This document shows positions 6,600-15,544 of a stretch of DNA of 64,000 nucleotides, piece after piece (the first letter of the stretch is position 1; each line of letters opens with the position of its first letter). Origin of the DNA: an uncultured Bacteroidales bacterium (GTDB taxonomy: Bacteria > Bacteroidota > Bacteroidia > Bacteroidales > UBA1715). The DNA lies in assembly GCA_937892155.1 (NCBI GenBank), contig CALAUG010000061.1:1-64000 (forward strand), given 5' to 3'. Both the position numbers and the translations under genes were made by a program. A model generated the notes under the pieces. That model was given only the letters and a program-made list of their open reading frames with translations. It ran no database searches and had not been told where the DNA came from.

Positions 6600-7315
6600 A
6601 TTTTTTTCAAAAAAAAAATCTAAAAAGTTATTTCCCGCAATTTTCCCCACGCACGGCAAATCTGCTTAAACTCCGAAAAAGATAGTTGAAGGTCTTTTTC
6701 TCCGTTTTTTTCGGGGGCTTACTATATCGTTAATCCACCAATAAAACCTTTAACTCCTAACTCATAAATCCTACTCCTAACTAAAAATCGTCCCCTCAAA
6801 CCAGCAGATTTGCCCCCTATACACATTGCGAGAATAACTTTTTTCCGTGTAGTCAATTCCCACGTTGGAACACCAAATAATCCGATTTGTAGTTGAAAAC
6901 ATTGATAGTTGCCTTTTCTGCATGAAACAAGGAACAATAATAAGCCATCTCGTAGGGCTTTCGACCACGCCCTCGCAAAATTCCCACACACAACCCTCGC
7001 CATTTTGCTAAAAGCGTCCGCCTCATTCTTCGGCTTCCGCTTTGTGGTGCGTGGCTCTCAGCCCCATAAACCACCATCGCAAGAATAAACGTATAAGGGT
7101 GTTTAATAAGAAAATATGTCCGTCGCACCGCCGTTTTGCAGTTATATTGCACTATTGTAACATACTGATTATCAACATTATAAAATTGCATTTTTCTTGT
7201 AAATAATACATTTTTCTCATTGTCAGTCCGTAGAATTTTGTATATTTATATGTCAATCAAGCACTTACATGGTTTTTTGGTTGCCGTTTTTTTATAAGTC
7301 GCAAAATTTTATACT
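6600..7315. other. 716-base stretch without a convincing gene
   Basis: Three overlapping minus-strand frames are open here (6722-7003, 6777-6989, 6853-7191), all in different phases of the same DNA, and none looks like an ordinary protein (many Cys, Arg and Trp, no clear family). The middle (about 6950-7080) is richer in G and C than its surroundings. I have an unverified recollection of near-identical translations (for example MAYYCSLFHAEKATI) scattered through Bacteroidales genomes, which would make this a conserved non-coding repeat or leader placed ahead of the DUF6943 genes rather than a set of genes. The last 100 bases are A/T-rich and probably hold the promoter of the gene at 7316. Confidence 0.4.
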
Positions 7316-7735
7316 ATGGATTTGTTTAACATTCGCGTGTTCCCTTATCAAGCGGGAACCATCTTAAAAGCCCCTCACGTTTGTATCGTGTCTTGTGGGG
7401 CAAATTTGGGTTCTGTTGTCCGTTACCCAATCGAAAAAAACACTTTGGTTGTGTCTTGTTTGCAGGAAAATCTTCCGCTTGTCTTTGTCGCCGCCAAACT
7501 CATCGGTTTTGCTGGTGTTGCCGATTTGTATTCCAAAAAGTTTCGCAACCACAAAAGCATTGCCCCAAAAGATTATGGTCATCTTTTGCTAAGCGTTCTC
7601 ACAAGCGTACCACATTCCAATTTGTTCAAAGCATACAAGCAAATAAAATCGTTGTCGGTTCCTACAACCCAAGCGGAATGGGCTTCTTATAAAACAAACT
7701 GCAAGCGCATTGCACAAAATTCATTTATTCAATAA
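7316..7735 (+). CDS. DUF6943-like protein 1 (divergent)
   Basis: This 139-residue protein is the first of three tandem related genes. It aligns by eye with the third: an N-terminal strand (FNIRVFPY against ITIRTYNG), then CIVSCGANLGSVV against YVLSRGSNSGKLL, and a C-terminal helical part. It lacks the CPNC motif of the third member, so it is a diverged copy. The family is known only from Bacteroidota accessory DNA and has no assigned function. No signal peptide or membrane segment is evident. It is 17 bases from the next gene and probably co-transcribed. Confidence 0.5.
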   Translation: MDLFNIRVFPYQAGTILKAPHVCIVSCGANLGSVVRYPIEKNTLVVSCLQENLPLVFVAAKLIGFAGVADLYSKKFRNHKSIAPKDYGHLLLSVLTSVPHSNLFKAYKQIKSLSVPTTQAEWASYKTNCKRIAQNSFIQ

Positions 7736-7752
7736 CCTAAATTATTTTCATC

Positions 7753-8178
7753 ATGGATTTAAACCTAAAAATTCAAACATTCAATGGCTGTTGCCATACA
7801 CCAGGCACTATTTACATCCGTGCCGTCGGCAGGGGTATCGGTTCTCGTCTTGCCGAATTTGAAAACGGCTGTATCGCCATTTTCACAAATGACGTGAACA
7901 CGTTTTCCCTTGCCTGCCAAGTTGCCAAAATTTTGGACTATTCCAGCAGACTCAAACCGCAAATCCAATGTGGCAAATTAACCCACAATGTTCCCGTACT
8001 CGATTGCGATAAGTATAAAATGTTGTTCTTCCATTTTCTGAAAAACACAACACCCGAAGCACTTGCGTCACTTAACGATTGTATCGAAGACATGGAAACA
8101 CGTATCCGAGAATTTGAAAACGAAATAGAGGGCGTAAAACAACTTCTCCGTGCGGTTTCATACGAAGCCATATTATAA
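7753..8178 (+). CDS. DUF6943-like protein 2 (divergent)
   Basis: This 141-residue protein is related to its downstream neighbour (LKIQTFNG, then IYIRAVGRGIGSRLAEF in the position of VYVLSRGSNSGKLLKE). It shares the C-terminal helix with Glu/Lys-rich heptads (IEDMETRIREFENEIEGVKQLL) that probably forms a coiled coil. Like protein 1 it has lost the CPNC motif. It lies between the other two family members in one transcription unit, 22 bases before the next start. Function unknown. Confidence 0.5.
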   Translation: MDLNLKIQTFNGCCHTPGTIYIRAVGRGIGSRLAEFENGCIAIFTNDVNTFSLACQVAKILDYSSRLKPQIQCGKLTHNVPVLDCDKYKMLFFHFLKNTTPEALASLNDCIEDMETRIREFENEIEGVKQLLRAVSYEAIL

Positions 8179-8200
8179 CACCAAAACGCAACGCAACACC

Positions 8201-8614
8201 ATGAAAGACTTTCAAAACATTACAATCCGCACATACAACGGCATTCCCAAGCCAAATGCCGTGTATGTCCTCAGTCGGGGGAGCAATTCGGGCAAACTTC
8301 TAAAAGAACCATGTCCAAACTGCTACGAAATCATATCCGAAACAAATCGTGTGGGGGAACTAAGTGCCGCCGTACACATTCTTTTTTGCTCGGGACGGCT
8401 CCGCCCATATCTGCACGGCTCGGTCATTGAGTTCGTAAGGTTGGAACATTACCGCAAACTATTCCTGGAACTTTGGAACAATATTGACCCGACTGTCATG
8501 GAGAAGACGGCAACTGTATTAAAGGGCATTGAAATTTGCCAAGCCGAAACGCTAAAGAAACTCAAGCAGCTCAAGGAAATGCGTTTCTATGTTGCAAAAT
8601 GTGCAATCAAATAA
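8201..8614 (+). CDS. DUF6943 family protein 3
   Basis: This 137-residue protein is the best match to DUF6943 as I remember it: YVLSRGSNSGKLL, PCPNCYE, LRPYLHGSVIEF and a C-terminal coiled-coil helix (AETLKKLKQLKEM). The family occurs in Bacteroidota accessory regions and has no known role. The start is taken at the ATG at 8201, since the frame upstream overlaps protein 2. The stop codon lies inside the stem of the terminator that closes the unit. Confidence 0.7.
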   Translation: MKDFQNITIRTYNGIPKPNAVYVLSRGSNSGKLLKEPCPNCYEIISETNRVGELSAAVHILFCSGRLRPYLHGSVIEFVRLEHYRKLFLELWNNIDPTVMEKTATVLKGIEICQAETLKKLKQLKEMRFYVAKCAIK

Positions 8615-8637
8615 AAGCCCGATTTCGGGCTTTTATT
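8611..8637 (+). terminator. Rho-independent terminator of the DUF6943 unit
   Basis: ATAAAAGCCCG and CGGGCTTTTAT form an 11-base-pair stem with an ATTT loop, ending in TTTTAT. It overlaps the stop codon of DUF6943 gene 3. The following 250 bases to 8886 hold no gene that I can support. Confidence 0.85.
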
Positions 8638-8886
8638 GTAAAAATCTCGGCCGGATTCCCACCAGCTCGAGCAAAAGTTTTTTCAATCCAAATATACACA
8701 CATTTTTGTCTTTTTCAAGGCAAATCAGCGCACTTAAAGGCAACCGACACGAAAGCCATTGCACGCCCGAAAAATAGAGCTAAATTTAAGTATCGGATTC
8801 GGGAAAAGTTGTTCGGTTCAAATCCCTACAAACTCAATACCAACTCCGAATTAACTAACACATAACAATCTAAATTTTCTAAACTT

Positions 8887-9525
8887 ATGGGAAGAATTAA
8901 AAAAGGTATCTTAGGCGGTTTCCACGGAACAGTTGGGACCGTTATCGGAGCTTCTTGGAAAGGCATCGACTACATGCGTTCCAAAGCTGAGTCAATCAAA
9001 AATCCTCGTACAAGAGGACAGGTAACGCAACGTAACCGTTTTGCGACAACATTGTGTTTCTTGCAGCCAATCACGTCGTACATCCGTATCGGATTCCGTC
9101 CGTATGCTGTAAAGCAAACAGGTTTCAATGCTGCGATGGCGTACAACATCAAAAATGCCATCAAAGGCGAATTTCCGAACTTTGAGTTGGATTATCCAAA
9201 GGCGTTGGTATCACGTGGCACGTTAACGCCTGCCGAAGGTGCGGATGTCACTGTCATTGACGGTGGTGTTTTGTTCAACTGGCGCGACAATAGTGGCAAA
9301 GGCGATGCGCTGCAAACTGATTTGGCTATGCCGTTGTTGTTCAACAAAGACAAGCAAGAGGCTGTGTTTAGTACAGCAAGTAACAAACGATTTGAAGAGG
9401 AGGCAACTCTTACCGTACCCGCAGATTGGAACGGTAGTGAGGTTGAAGCATATTTAGGTTTCATTTCTGCCGATGGTAAGAGTGTCGCCACTTCTGTGTA
9501 CTTAGGCTCATTGACAATAGTCTAA
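8887..9525 (+). CDS. DUF6266 family protein
   Basis: This 212-residue protein begins with the family's hallmark MGRIKKGILGGFHGTVGTV followed by IGASWKGIDYMRS and KNPRTRGQVTQRNRF. DUF6266 proteins are confined to Bacteroidota and are often found in accessory or phage-related DNA; no function is established. The C-terminal part is beta-rich (LFNWRDNSGKGDA, YLGFISADGKSVATSVYLG), recalling a carbohydrate-binding or structural fold. No signal peptide. It has its own terminator and is the last accessory gene before the core chromosome. Confidence 0.8.
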   Translation: MGRIKKGILGGFHGTVGTVIGASWKGIDYMRSKAESIKNPRTRGQVTQRNRFATTLCFLQPITSYIRIGFRPYAVKQTGFNAAMAYNIKNAIKGEFPNFELDYPKALVSRGTLTPAEGADVTVIDGGVLFNWRDNSGKGDALQTDLAMPLLFNKDKQEAVFSTASNKRFEEEATLTVPADWNGSEVEAYLGFISADGKSVATSVYLGSLTIV

Positions 9526-9545
9526 AACACCACATTTCCATTTGC

Positions 9546-9575
9546 AAAGCCCATCCGAAAGGATGGGCTTTTTTA
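9546..9575 (+). terminator. Rho-independent terminator after the DUF6266 gene
   Basis: AAAGCCCATCC, loop GAAA, GGATGGGCTTT and a T-rich tail. The 276 bases from 9576 to 9851 contain no gene. They carry a short direct repeat (GTACCA twice, around 9661-9675) and A/T-rich DNA lying beyond the 3' end of the leftward aminotransferase gene. Confidence 0.88.
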
Positions 9576-9851
9576 TTTTATTTTATAACTGCAATTTTTC
9601 TAAACCTGCATTATCTTAAAAAAGTAGAAGTATTAAGACAAAAACAGAATGAATTATGCTGTACCAAATTTGTACCATAAATCTACAAAACTCTGAAAAT
9701 CAACTCATTTAATTTATGTGAGGGATAAATAGAACCCGAAAAATTCCGTTTTACGTATTTATAGTATTCTTATACCCTTCCCTAAAAATCGGACAAAGAC
9801 TAATTAAGATTTTTCTAATTTTATGTTGTCTAAAAAAAGGAAGTTTACAAC

Positions 9852-11165
9852 TTATTTATGGTTTTCGTTGAATAATTTTGCCCTGTCTTTCAGCAATTCA
9901 ATTTTATGCTGCGACATTTGGGACGTACAAGCACGCAAACCTTGTCGTTCGCTACCTGTTATATCCAACGTAATTGCACTGATACCGTAATATAACAATT
10001 CAGCCAACAAATCACCACCAGTCATTCCTGGATACGCAATAGTGAAATAAAAACCATCCCCTACTGGATTGTCCATATCCTTGTCATATACGATTTCAAA
10101 ACCATTCTTCGTAAAGATTTCTTTAGCCTGTCTTGCACGATTACCATATTCCAATATATCATTACGGAAATTGTACGAGCCATCGTTTGCAGCCTTCAAA
10201 ATTGCAGAGAAAGCATATTGTGCAGAAAAAGCAGTGCCCGATGTCAAGGCATAAACGGCACCGTAAATCATTGCACGACCCAATTCTTCCTGAGCATAAA
10301 AACGAAGCAAGTCAGGGAATTTTTTCATATACAAAGCATTGGAAATCACCAACGATGCTATACGTTGACCTGCATAACTGAATGCCTTTGAAGCAGAAAT
10401 CAACAAGATATAATTGTCGGTATATTTTGCAACCGTTGGTTGGAACGGCGGAACACCTGGTTGACCGTAATCCTTACGAAAATCCATAGCAAAATATGCC
10501 AAATCCTCTATAACAACAATGTCGTATTTATTGACTATGTCTGCAATTATCTTCAATTCTGTATCTGTGAACGAAATCCACGAAGGATTGTTGGGACTTG
10601 AATACACGATAGTTGCTATGTCACCATTCTTACAATACGATTCAAGTTTATCCCGCAATGCTTCACCACGATAATTGTACACATCGAATGTCTCGAAAGG
10701 TAATCCCATCATTTTTAATTGTTGTTTTTGCACAGGAAATCCAGGATCAATAAATAAAGTTTTTGTCTTTTTAGCATCACGACGACCTGCAGTTAAAAAT
10801 GCCGCAAAACTTGCCTGCATGGAACCAACTGTCGGCACACAGTTATCGTAATTGACATCAATATCAAGAAAATTTTTCACGAAACGTGACATTTCCTTTT
10901 TCAATTCAGGAATACCTTCGATTGGAGGATAAATTGATGCACAACCATTTTTCAAAGCTTCTATTTCGGCAGCAACGCCAACTTGAGCCGGTGGCAGTCC
11001 TGGCACTCCCATTTCCATCTTAACGAATTCTATGCCAGTCTCTTCTTCAATATCACGTACAACCTTCACTATTTGACGAATAGACGCTTTACCAACGCAT
11101 TTTATACCATTCGCAGCAAGAGCTTTATCTACTATTTCTCTTGGAATTATTGTTTTTTGTTCCAT
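9852..11165 (-). CDS. PLP-dependent aminotransferase, class I/II
   Basis: This 437-residue fold-type I aminotransferase should use pyridoxal phosphate to transfer amino groups between an amino acid and a 2-oxo acid. The cofactor lysine is K260 in SASKAFSYAGQR; SSPNNPSW carries the usual Asn and VIEDLAYFAMD the Asp contacting the pyridine ring. The substrate cannot be read from sequence. Its start overlaps the 3' end of the M1 peptidase gene by 41 bases, preceded by AAAGGATAAAC, so the two are co-transcribed. Confidence 0.85.
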   Translation of the reverse strand: MEQKTIIPREIVDKALAANGIKCVGKASIRQIVKVVRDIEEETGIEFVKMEMGVPGLPPAQVGVAAEIEALKNGCASIYPPIEGIPELKKEMSRFVKNFLDIDVNYDNCVPTVGSMQASFAAFLTAGRRDAKKTKTLFIDPGFPVQKQQLKMMGLPFETFDVYNYRGEALRDKLESYCKNGDIATIVYSSPNNPSWISFTDTELKIIADIVNKYDIVVIEDLAYFAMDFRKDYGQPGVPPFQPTVAKYTDNYILLISASKAFSYAGQRIASLVISNALYMKKFPDLLRFYAQEELGRAMIYGAVYALTSGTAFSAQYAFSAILKAANDGSYNFRNDILEYGNRARQAKEIFTKNGFEIVYDKDMDNPVGDGFYFTIAYPGMTGGDLLAELLYYGISAITLDITGSERQGLRACTSQMSQHKIELLKDRAKLFNENHK

Positions 11166-12984
11166 GTTTATCCTTTTTATTGTTTTTTATCATGTTCATA
11201 TTTTCAACTTCAAAATACACATCCGAAGTGTTAAAGTACATATTGGCAGTATTGTCAGGTGACGTAATCTGTTTAACTATCACGCCATCAGTTGTCACCG
11301 GTATACGAGTCAACGTGGCGCCGTCGTCCAGACGTAATAATTCAGCATAACGATGATTTTCCGAAGAAACAATCATATCTATTGATATTGGCATCACAAA
11401 ACTAGAATCGACATTTGTCCACTTTAAATACATATAGGATGCTGATTTATATTCAGACAACGAATCAGAAACATCAAGAATATAATCAACATGGGATTTC
11501 TGCACCATCTCAACAGGCAACCAAGTCCATTGCAAAACAGGTATCTTTTCTGAATAAAGATATTGTTTAAAATACCAGGAATAATCCTTCCCTGTTTTTT
11601 CGTTGACATAATCCGTAAAATCTTTCACCGTCACTATTCGATTACGACGTGACATATTGTAAGATTTTAATATATCAAAAAACAAGCTATCATTATCCAT
11701 TAAATAACGCAATCCATGTAATGTCCACGCACCCTTCACATACGGATCAGTATCGTGATAATCCCAGAAATTCACATCACGTGGACCAACAACCGGACGA
11801 ATGTTCTTCATTGAATGTTTCCAAATAGTTGCATATTTTTTCATTGCATCCTTTCCATACATCCGTTCCACATACAGAAATTCCGAATACATTGCAAAAC
11901 CTTCGTGGATAAATATTTCGGCATAATCATCAACACTAACAGCATTTCCCCACCATTCGTGAGCCGATTCATGAACAATAATGTAATCCATACCGAACAT
12001 GTCCTTAAACCCATTTCCGTATGCAATTGCAGTTTGATGCTCCATACCTTCGTATGGACTTTCCACTAAACAAAATCCATCTTTGGGCCAAGGATACGGT
12101 CCATAAAAATCTTCGTAGGCTGCCATAACACTTTTTACTTGTTCAAAGCTCTTACGTGCTTTTTCTTCATCCTCAGGCAGTACATAATAATCTAACGGAA
12201 ACGTTGTGTCAACTCCCTGATATTCTTCCCCAAAATGAATAAAATCACCAATATAGAAAGTTATATTGTAACTATTGATTGTATAATTCGTCTGCCAGGT
12301 CCAAACATCCTTATCGTTAATAGTTTCGTGTGACTGCAAAGTTCCATTTGAAACCACGCTCAGTCCCTTTGGTACCGAAACCTTCATTCTCATTCCAAAA
12401 TCAGGTTCATCCGACAAGTGATCTTTACACGGAATCCAGCAACTTGCACCTAAAGTTTCGCATGTAACGCCACACCATGGTTTTCCCGACGGAGTTGTTT
12501 TCCACACCATTCCACCTTCCCACGGCGGACGGACTGCTTCGGCAGGTTTTCCCTGATACCAGCACGTCAACGTATATTTTGTATCAACATCCAATTTCTC
12601 AGAACTTGGAATTTCCACAAACACAGCATTGTATTCCCGTGAATATATTTCAGCCTTAGAATTGTTGATATACAGTGAATCAATGCGTAAAAGTGACGAC
12701 AAATCAATCTGCATCATGAATTTACCATTTTTATTCACTTCACCCCCCTTCCAAATATAGTCCATCGCAACTTTACCTTGCAAATATTTTTGTTCAGGAT
12801 TAATATCTACGTCAATATCATAAAACAGCACATCGTACATACGATATTGATTCAACGAGCCATGCAAACTATCTGCAGCGGTAAAATTAGGATATTGTTT
12901 ATTTTTTTTTGATTTGCCCGCAAATACGTCATTAACGGAACATACAGTAACCAAGACAAGCAATATTGTACACAATCGCTTCAT
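11125..12984 (-). CDS. M1 family zinc metallopeptidase
   Basis: This 619-residue exported peptidase of the gluzincin M1 family removes N-terminal residues from peptides. A signal peptide ends near DVFAG; the exopeptidase loop appears as GMEHQT, and the zinc site as HESAHEWWG (about residues 338-346) with a downstream Glu in HEGFAMYSE. The C-terminus is Asn/Lys-rich (KNNKKDKHGTKNNN) and looks disordered. The start at 12984 overlaps the stop of the upstream gene by one base (TAATG); a GTG six bases upstream is less likely. It probably acts in the periplasm or at the surface, feeding peptide fermentation. Confidence 0.9.
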   Translation of the reverse strand: MKRLCTILLVLVTVCSVNDVFAGKSKKNKQYPNFTAADSLHGSLNQYRMYDVLFYDIDVDINPEQKYLQGKVAMDYIWKGGEVNKNGKFMMQIDLSSLLRIDSLYINNSKAEIYSREYNAVFVEIPSSEKLDVDTKYTLTCWYQGKPAEAVRPPWEGGMVWKTTPSGKPWCGVTCETLGASCWIPCKDHLSDEPDFGMRMKVSVPKGLSVVSNGTLQSHETINDKDVWTWQTNYTINSYNITFYIGDFIHFGEEYQGVDTTFPLDYYVLPEDEEKARKSFEQVKSVMAAYEDFYGPYPWPKDGFCLVESPYEGMEHQTAIAYGNGFKDMFGMDYIIVHESAHEWWGNAVSVDDYAEIFIHEGFAMYSEFLYVERMYGKDAMKKYATIWKHSMKNIRPVVGPRDVNFWDYHDTDPYVKGAWTLHGLRYLMDNDSLFFDILKSYNMSRRNRIVTVKDFTDYVNEKTGKDYSWYFKQYLYSEKIPVLQWTWLPVEMVQKSHVDYILDVSDSLSEYKSASYMYLKWTNVDSSFVMPISIDMIVSSENHRYAELLRLDDGATLTRIPVTTDGVIVKQITSPDNTANMYFNTSDVYFEVENMNMIKNNKKDKHGTKNNNSKRNSR

Positions 12985-13556
12985 TACCACGTATAACCAA
13001 AACCGAGAGTTACACTTCTGTCATATAAATCCATACCAGCAAGTATGGAGAAATTTTTGTCCGTAACGTACATGGCGCCGCCGACAATATTGAACCAAAC
13101 CCCATCATTAGTAACCCAATAACGGTAATTGTCTTCAACCTCATTTTCGTAGTGAGTATGCTTTACTACGACACCTACACCGCCATAAATAAACCAATTG
13201 CGTGTGAATCCGCGGCCAATACCAATATTATAACTTGTAGTTGTATAAGCAACTTCTTTTTCACGTACGCCTTCGCCATTACATTCCTCACCTTCAAGTA
13301 TGTAACGACGATTGAAATTGGATTTTGCTTCAAGGTAATACGACGCACGATTATCTGCATTATGTATAAAACACGCTGCACCGAATTGTAACGAAGGAAC
13401 ATTGCCGACAATCAATGCCGTCAATTTTTTATCACGTTTATAGAAATTTGTTGCCAGAGAATCCTCCGTTTCGTTTGTAAAGAAATTGACCTGCGCAAAC
13501 AATTCGCTTGACACAGCAGCAAGTACAAAACAAAGTATAATTTTTATCTGACTCAT
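12984..13556 (-). CDS. Outer-membrane beta-barrel-like protein
   Basis: This 190-residue protein has a signal peptide (MSQIKIILCFVLAAVSSELFAQ) and a run of amphipathic strands ending in an aromatic C-terminus (SVTLGFGYTW), the usual signature of small outer-membrane barrels. I take the ATG at 13556, directly before the signal peptide; the frame extends 18 codons further without a plausible leader. It is translationally coupled to the M1 peptidase gene. The family is not recognised and function is unknown. Confidence 0.6.
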   Translation of the reverse strand: MSQIKIILCFVLAAVSSELFAQVNFFTNETEDSLATNFYKRDKKLTALIVGNVPSLQFGAACFIHNADNRASYYLEAKSNFNRRYILEGEECNGEGVREKEVAYTTTSYNIGIGRGFTRNWFIYGGVGVVVKHTHYENEVEDNYRYWVTNDGVWFNIVGGAMYVTDKNFSILAGMDLYDRSVTLGFGYTW

Positions 13557-13657
13557 ATTACTCAATACGTTACAAACATACAAAAATTTGTACATATTAT
13601 AAGGATTCAAGAAGCAAGAATCAGGAATCAGGATATTTTATGTTGAGAACTGACAAA

Positions 13658-14806
13658 CTAATCAAAAAAATCCCTCATTCTATCGAAGAATCCGCTTTTA
13701 TTTTTTGGCTTAAACGATTCCGATTCCTGCAGTTTTTCCAGCAGTTTTTTCTCGTCCTTGGAAATATTTTTTGGTACGAATACACTCACGTGTACCAACA
13801 AATCACCACGTCCGTAACCATTCACATCCGGCACGCCTTTACCACGAAGACGAAGAACCTTTCCTGGTTGCGTTCCCTCATCTATTTTTATTTTCACATT
13901 ACCTTCAACTGTGGGAATTTCAACTGTTGCACCAAGAACTGCATCAGGAAAACTAACATCCAATGCGTATATCAAATCATTTCCATCACGTTCAAAATCA
14001 GATTGTTCCTCTTCTGAAATCAAAACCAACAAATCGCCATTGATTCCACCATGGCGGGCTGCATTACCTTGACCATGAATATTCAGCTGCATTCCCTCTG
14101 CAACGCCAGCCGGAATTTTTACCGTTACTGTTTCCTCTGCGTCCACCACACCTTCTCCACCACAAGCGGCACACTTATGAGTGATTATCTTACCTTCTCC
14201 GTTGCAATGCGGACAAGGAGACTGCTGCTGCATCCTACCAAAAATGCCATTTACAACACGAACAACGTAGCCAGAGCCCTTACAATCAGGACATGTTTTT
14301 ATATCGTTTGATGATGATGCGCCCGAACCGCCGCACGCAGTACAAGTAACCTTTTTATGAATTTTTATTTTCTTCTCAACACCAGTAACAATTTCTGACA
14401 GGTTTAATTTTACTTTCACCCGTAAATTTGACCCTTTTCTAACAGCTTGACCACGAGATCCGCCACCGAAGCCACCAAACCCACTGAAACCGCCACCACC
14501 GCCGAAGAAATCGCCGAATATATCACCAAAATGAGAGAATATATCATTTACGTCGGAAAATCCGCCACCAGCAGCGCCACCAACACCAGCGTGTCCAAAC
14601 TGATCGTAACGCTGACGTTTTGTGTCATCACTCAAAACATCGTATGCTTCAGCAGCTTCTTTAAATTTTTCTTCTGCTTCCTTGTCACCAGGATTTTTAT
14701 CTGGGTGGTATTTAATAGCCAACTTACGATAGGCTTTTTTCAGCTCATCTTTCGTGGCATTCTTCTGAACACCCAAAACCTCGTAATAATCTCTTTTTTC
14801 TGCCAT
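13658..14806 (-). CDS. dnaJ: Chaperone DnaJ (Hsp40)
   Basis: This 382-residue co-chaperone stimulates the ATPase of DnaK and delivers unfolded clients. The J-domain is at residues 1-70 with the HPD motif (YHPDKNPGD), followed by a Gly/Phe-rich linker (about 75-120). A zinc domain has four CxxCxGxG repeats (CTACGGSG, CPDCKGSG, CPHCNGEG, CAACGGEG), then the two client-binding beta domains (GDLLVLISEE, GRGDLLVHV). It lies 11 bases after grpE in one operon; dnaK is not next to them. Confidence 0.97.
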   Translation of the reverse strand: MAEKRDYYEVLGVQKNATKDELKKAYRKLAIKYHPDKNPGDKEAEEKFKEAAEAYDVLSDDTKRQRYDQFGHAGVGGAAGGGFSDVNDIFSHFGDIFGDFFGGGGGFSGFGGFGGGSRGQAVRKGSNLRVKVKLNLSEIVTGVEKKIKIHKKVTCTACGGSGASSSNDIKTCPDCKGSGYVVRVVNGIFGRMQQQSPCPHCNGEGKIITHKCAACGGEGVVDAEETVTVKIPAGVAEGMQLNIHGQGNAARHGGINGDLLVLISEEEQSDFERDGNDLIYALDVSFPDAVLGATVEIPTVEGNVKIKIDEGTQPGKVLRLRGKGVPDVNGYGRGDLLVHVSVFVPKNISKDEKKLLEKLQESESFKPKNKSGFFDRMRDFFD

Positions 14807-14817
14807 TGTATTACGTA

Positions 14818-15399
14818 TTACTCACCTACAACAACTTTTGCGTAACGCATAACCTTTCCGTTCAATGTGTAACCTTTTTGAACGACATCTATAACCTTAC
14901 CCTTCAGTTCTTCGCTCGGTGCAGGAAATTTTGTCACAGCTTCGTGTTTGTCTGCATCAAAATCCTGTTCTTTTGCTTCAATTTCATTCACACCGTTTGT
15001 CTTTAAAAAGTTACGGAATTTGTTCACTATCAAATCCATTCCTTCACGCACGGCATCAACGTCCTGAGCTGTCGCAATAGATTCCATTGCTCTATCCAAA
15101 TCGTCCACTACAGGCAACAAATCAATCAAGATTTTCTCTCCGGCTGTAGATATCAATTCGGCTTTTTCTTTTAAAGTACGACGACGATAGTTATCAAATT
15201 CGGCTTGAAGACGCAAATGCTTGTCTTTCAAATCTTCCAATTCTCCCTGAACATCTTGTTCTTCCTTTTCGTCTGAAACTTCCTGTTGTTCAGTTTTTTG
15301 TTCTTCCTGGTTTTCTTGTTCGTTTACCTCAGGTTGTTCCTCGTTCACACTCGAATTTTCCTGATTTTCAACACTGTCATGTAATTCTTCCTTATCCAT
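14818..15399 (-). CDS. grpE: Nucleotide exchange factor GrpE
   Basis: This 193-residue protein promotes ADP release from DnaK. It shows an acidic Gln/Glu-rich disordered N-terminus, a long dimerising coiled coil (about residues 50-110, with LRLQAEFDNYRRR), and the C-terminal beta domain ending in VIDVVQKGYTLNGKVMRYAK. I choose the ATG at 15399; the frame extends to a TTG at 15429 that is less likely to be used. It is the first gene of the grpE-dnaJ operon. Confidence 0.95.
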   Translation of the reverse strand: MDKEELHDSVENQENSSVNEEQPEVNEQENQEEQKTEQQEVSDEKEEQDVQGELEDLKDKHLRLQAEFDNYRRRTLKEKAELISTAGEKILIDLLPVVDDLDRAMESIATAQDVDAVREGMDLIVNKFRNFLKTNGVNEIEAKEQDFDADKHEAVTKFPAPSEELKGKVIDVVQKGYTLNGKVMRYAKVVVGE

Positions 15400-15501
15400 T
15401 TCCTTTTTAATTTGCCTCGTTTTTGTCAATTATTTTGCCAATCTACAATTTGGACATTATGGCAGATTTCCGTGTCATTTTTTGCTATTCTGTCACAAAT
15501 G

Positions 15502-15532
15502 TTTGGCAAAGATAGATATTTCCATAAATTTG
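15502..15532 (+). promoter_or_regulatory. Promoter of rnhA
   Basis: TTTG (15502-15505), 19-base spacer, TAAATTTG (15525-15532): a near-perfect Bacteroidota promoter (TTTG and TAnnTTTG). The expected start of transcription is about 15539, only a few bases before the ATG at 15545, so the mRNA would have a very short leader. Confidence 0.65.
15507..15514 (-). promoter_or_regulatory. Possible -7 box of the grpE-dnaJ operon
   Basis: On the minus strand TATCTTTG matches TAnnTTTG. It lies within the spacer of the rightward rnhA promoter, so the two promoters would overlap and compete for polymerase. The -33 box is not clear. No CIRCE-like inverted repeat was seen in the 145-base divergent region. 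Confidence 0.45.
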
Positions 15533-15544
15533 TCAGCAGAAACA

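Noticed and set aside
6722..7191. Overlapping minus-strand ORFs of 70-112 residues
   Set aside because: Three phases of the same DNA are open at once, the proteins have unusual Cys/Arg/Trp composition and no recognisable fold, so none is reported as a gene.
8811..8830. T-arm-like sequence (GGTTCAAATCC) suggesting a second tRNA or att copy
   Set aside because: Only two or three of the five T-stem pairs form and no acceptor, D or anticodon arms flank it; it does not match the UCU tRNA 3' end.
15430..15544. CIRCE/HrcA operator ahead of grpE-dnaJ
   Set aside because: No inverted repeat of the TTAGCACTC-N9-GAGTGCTAA type is present.
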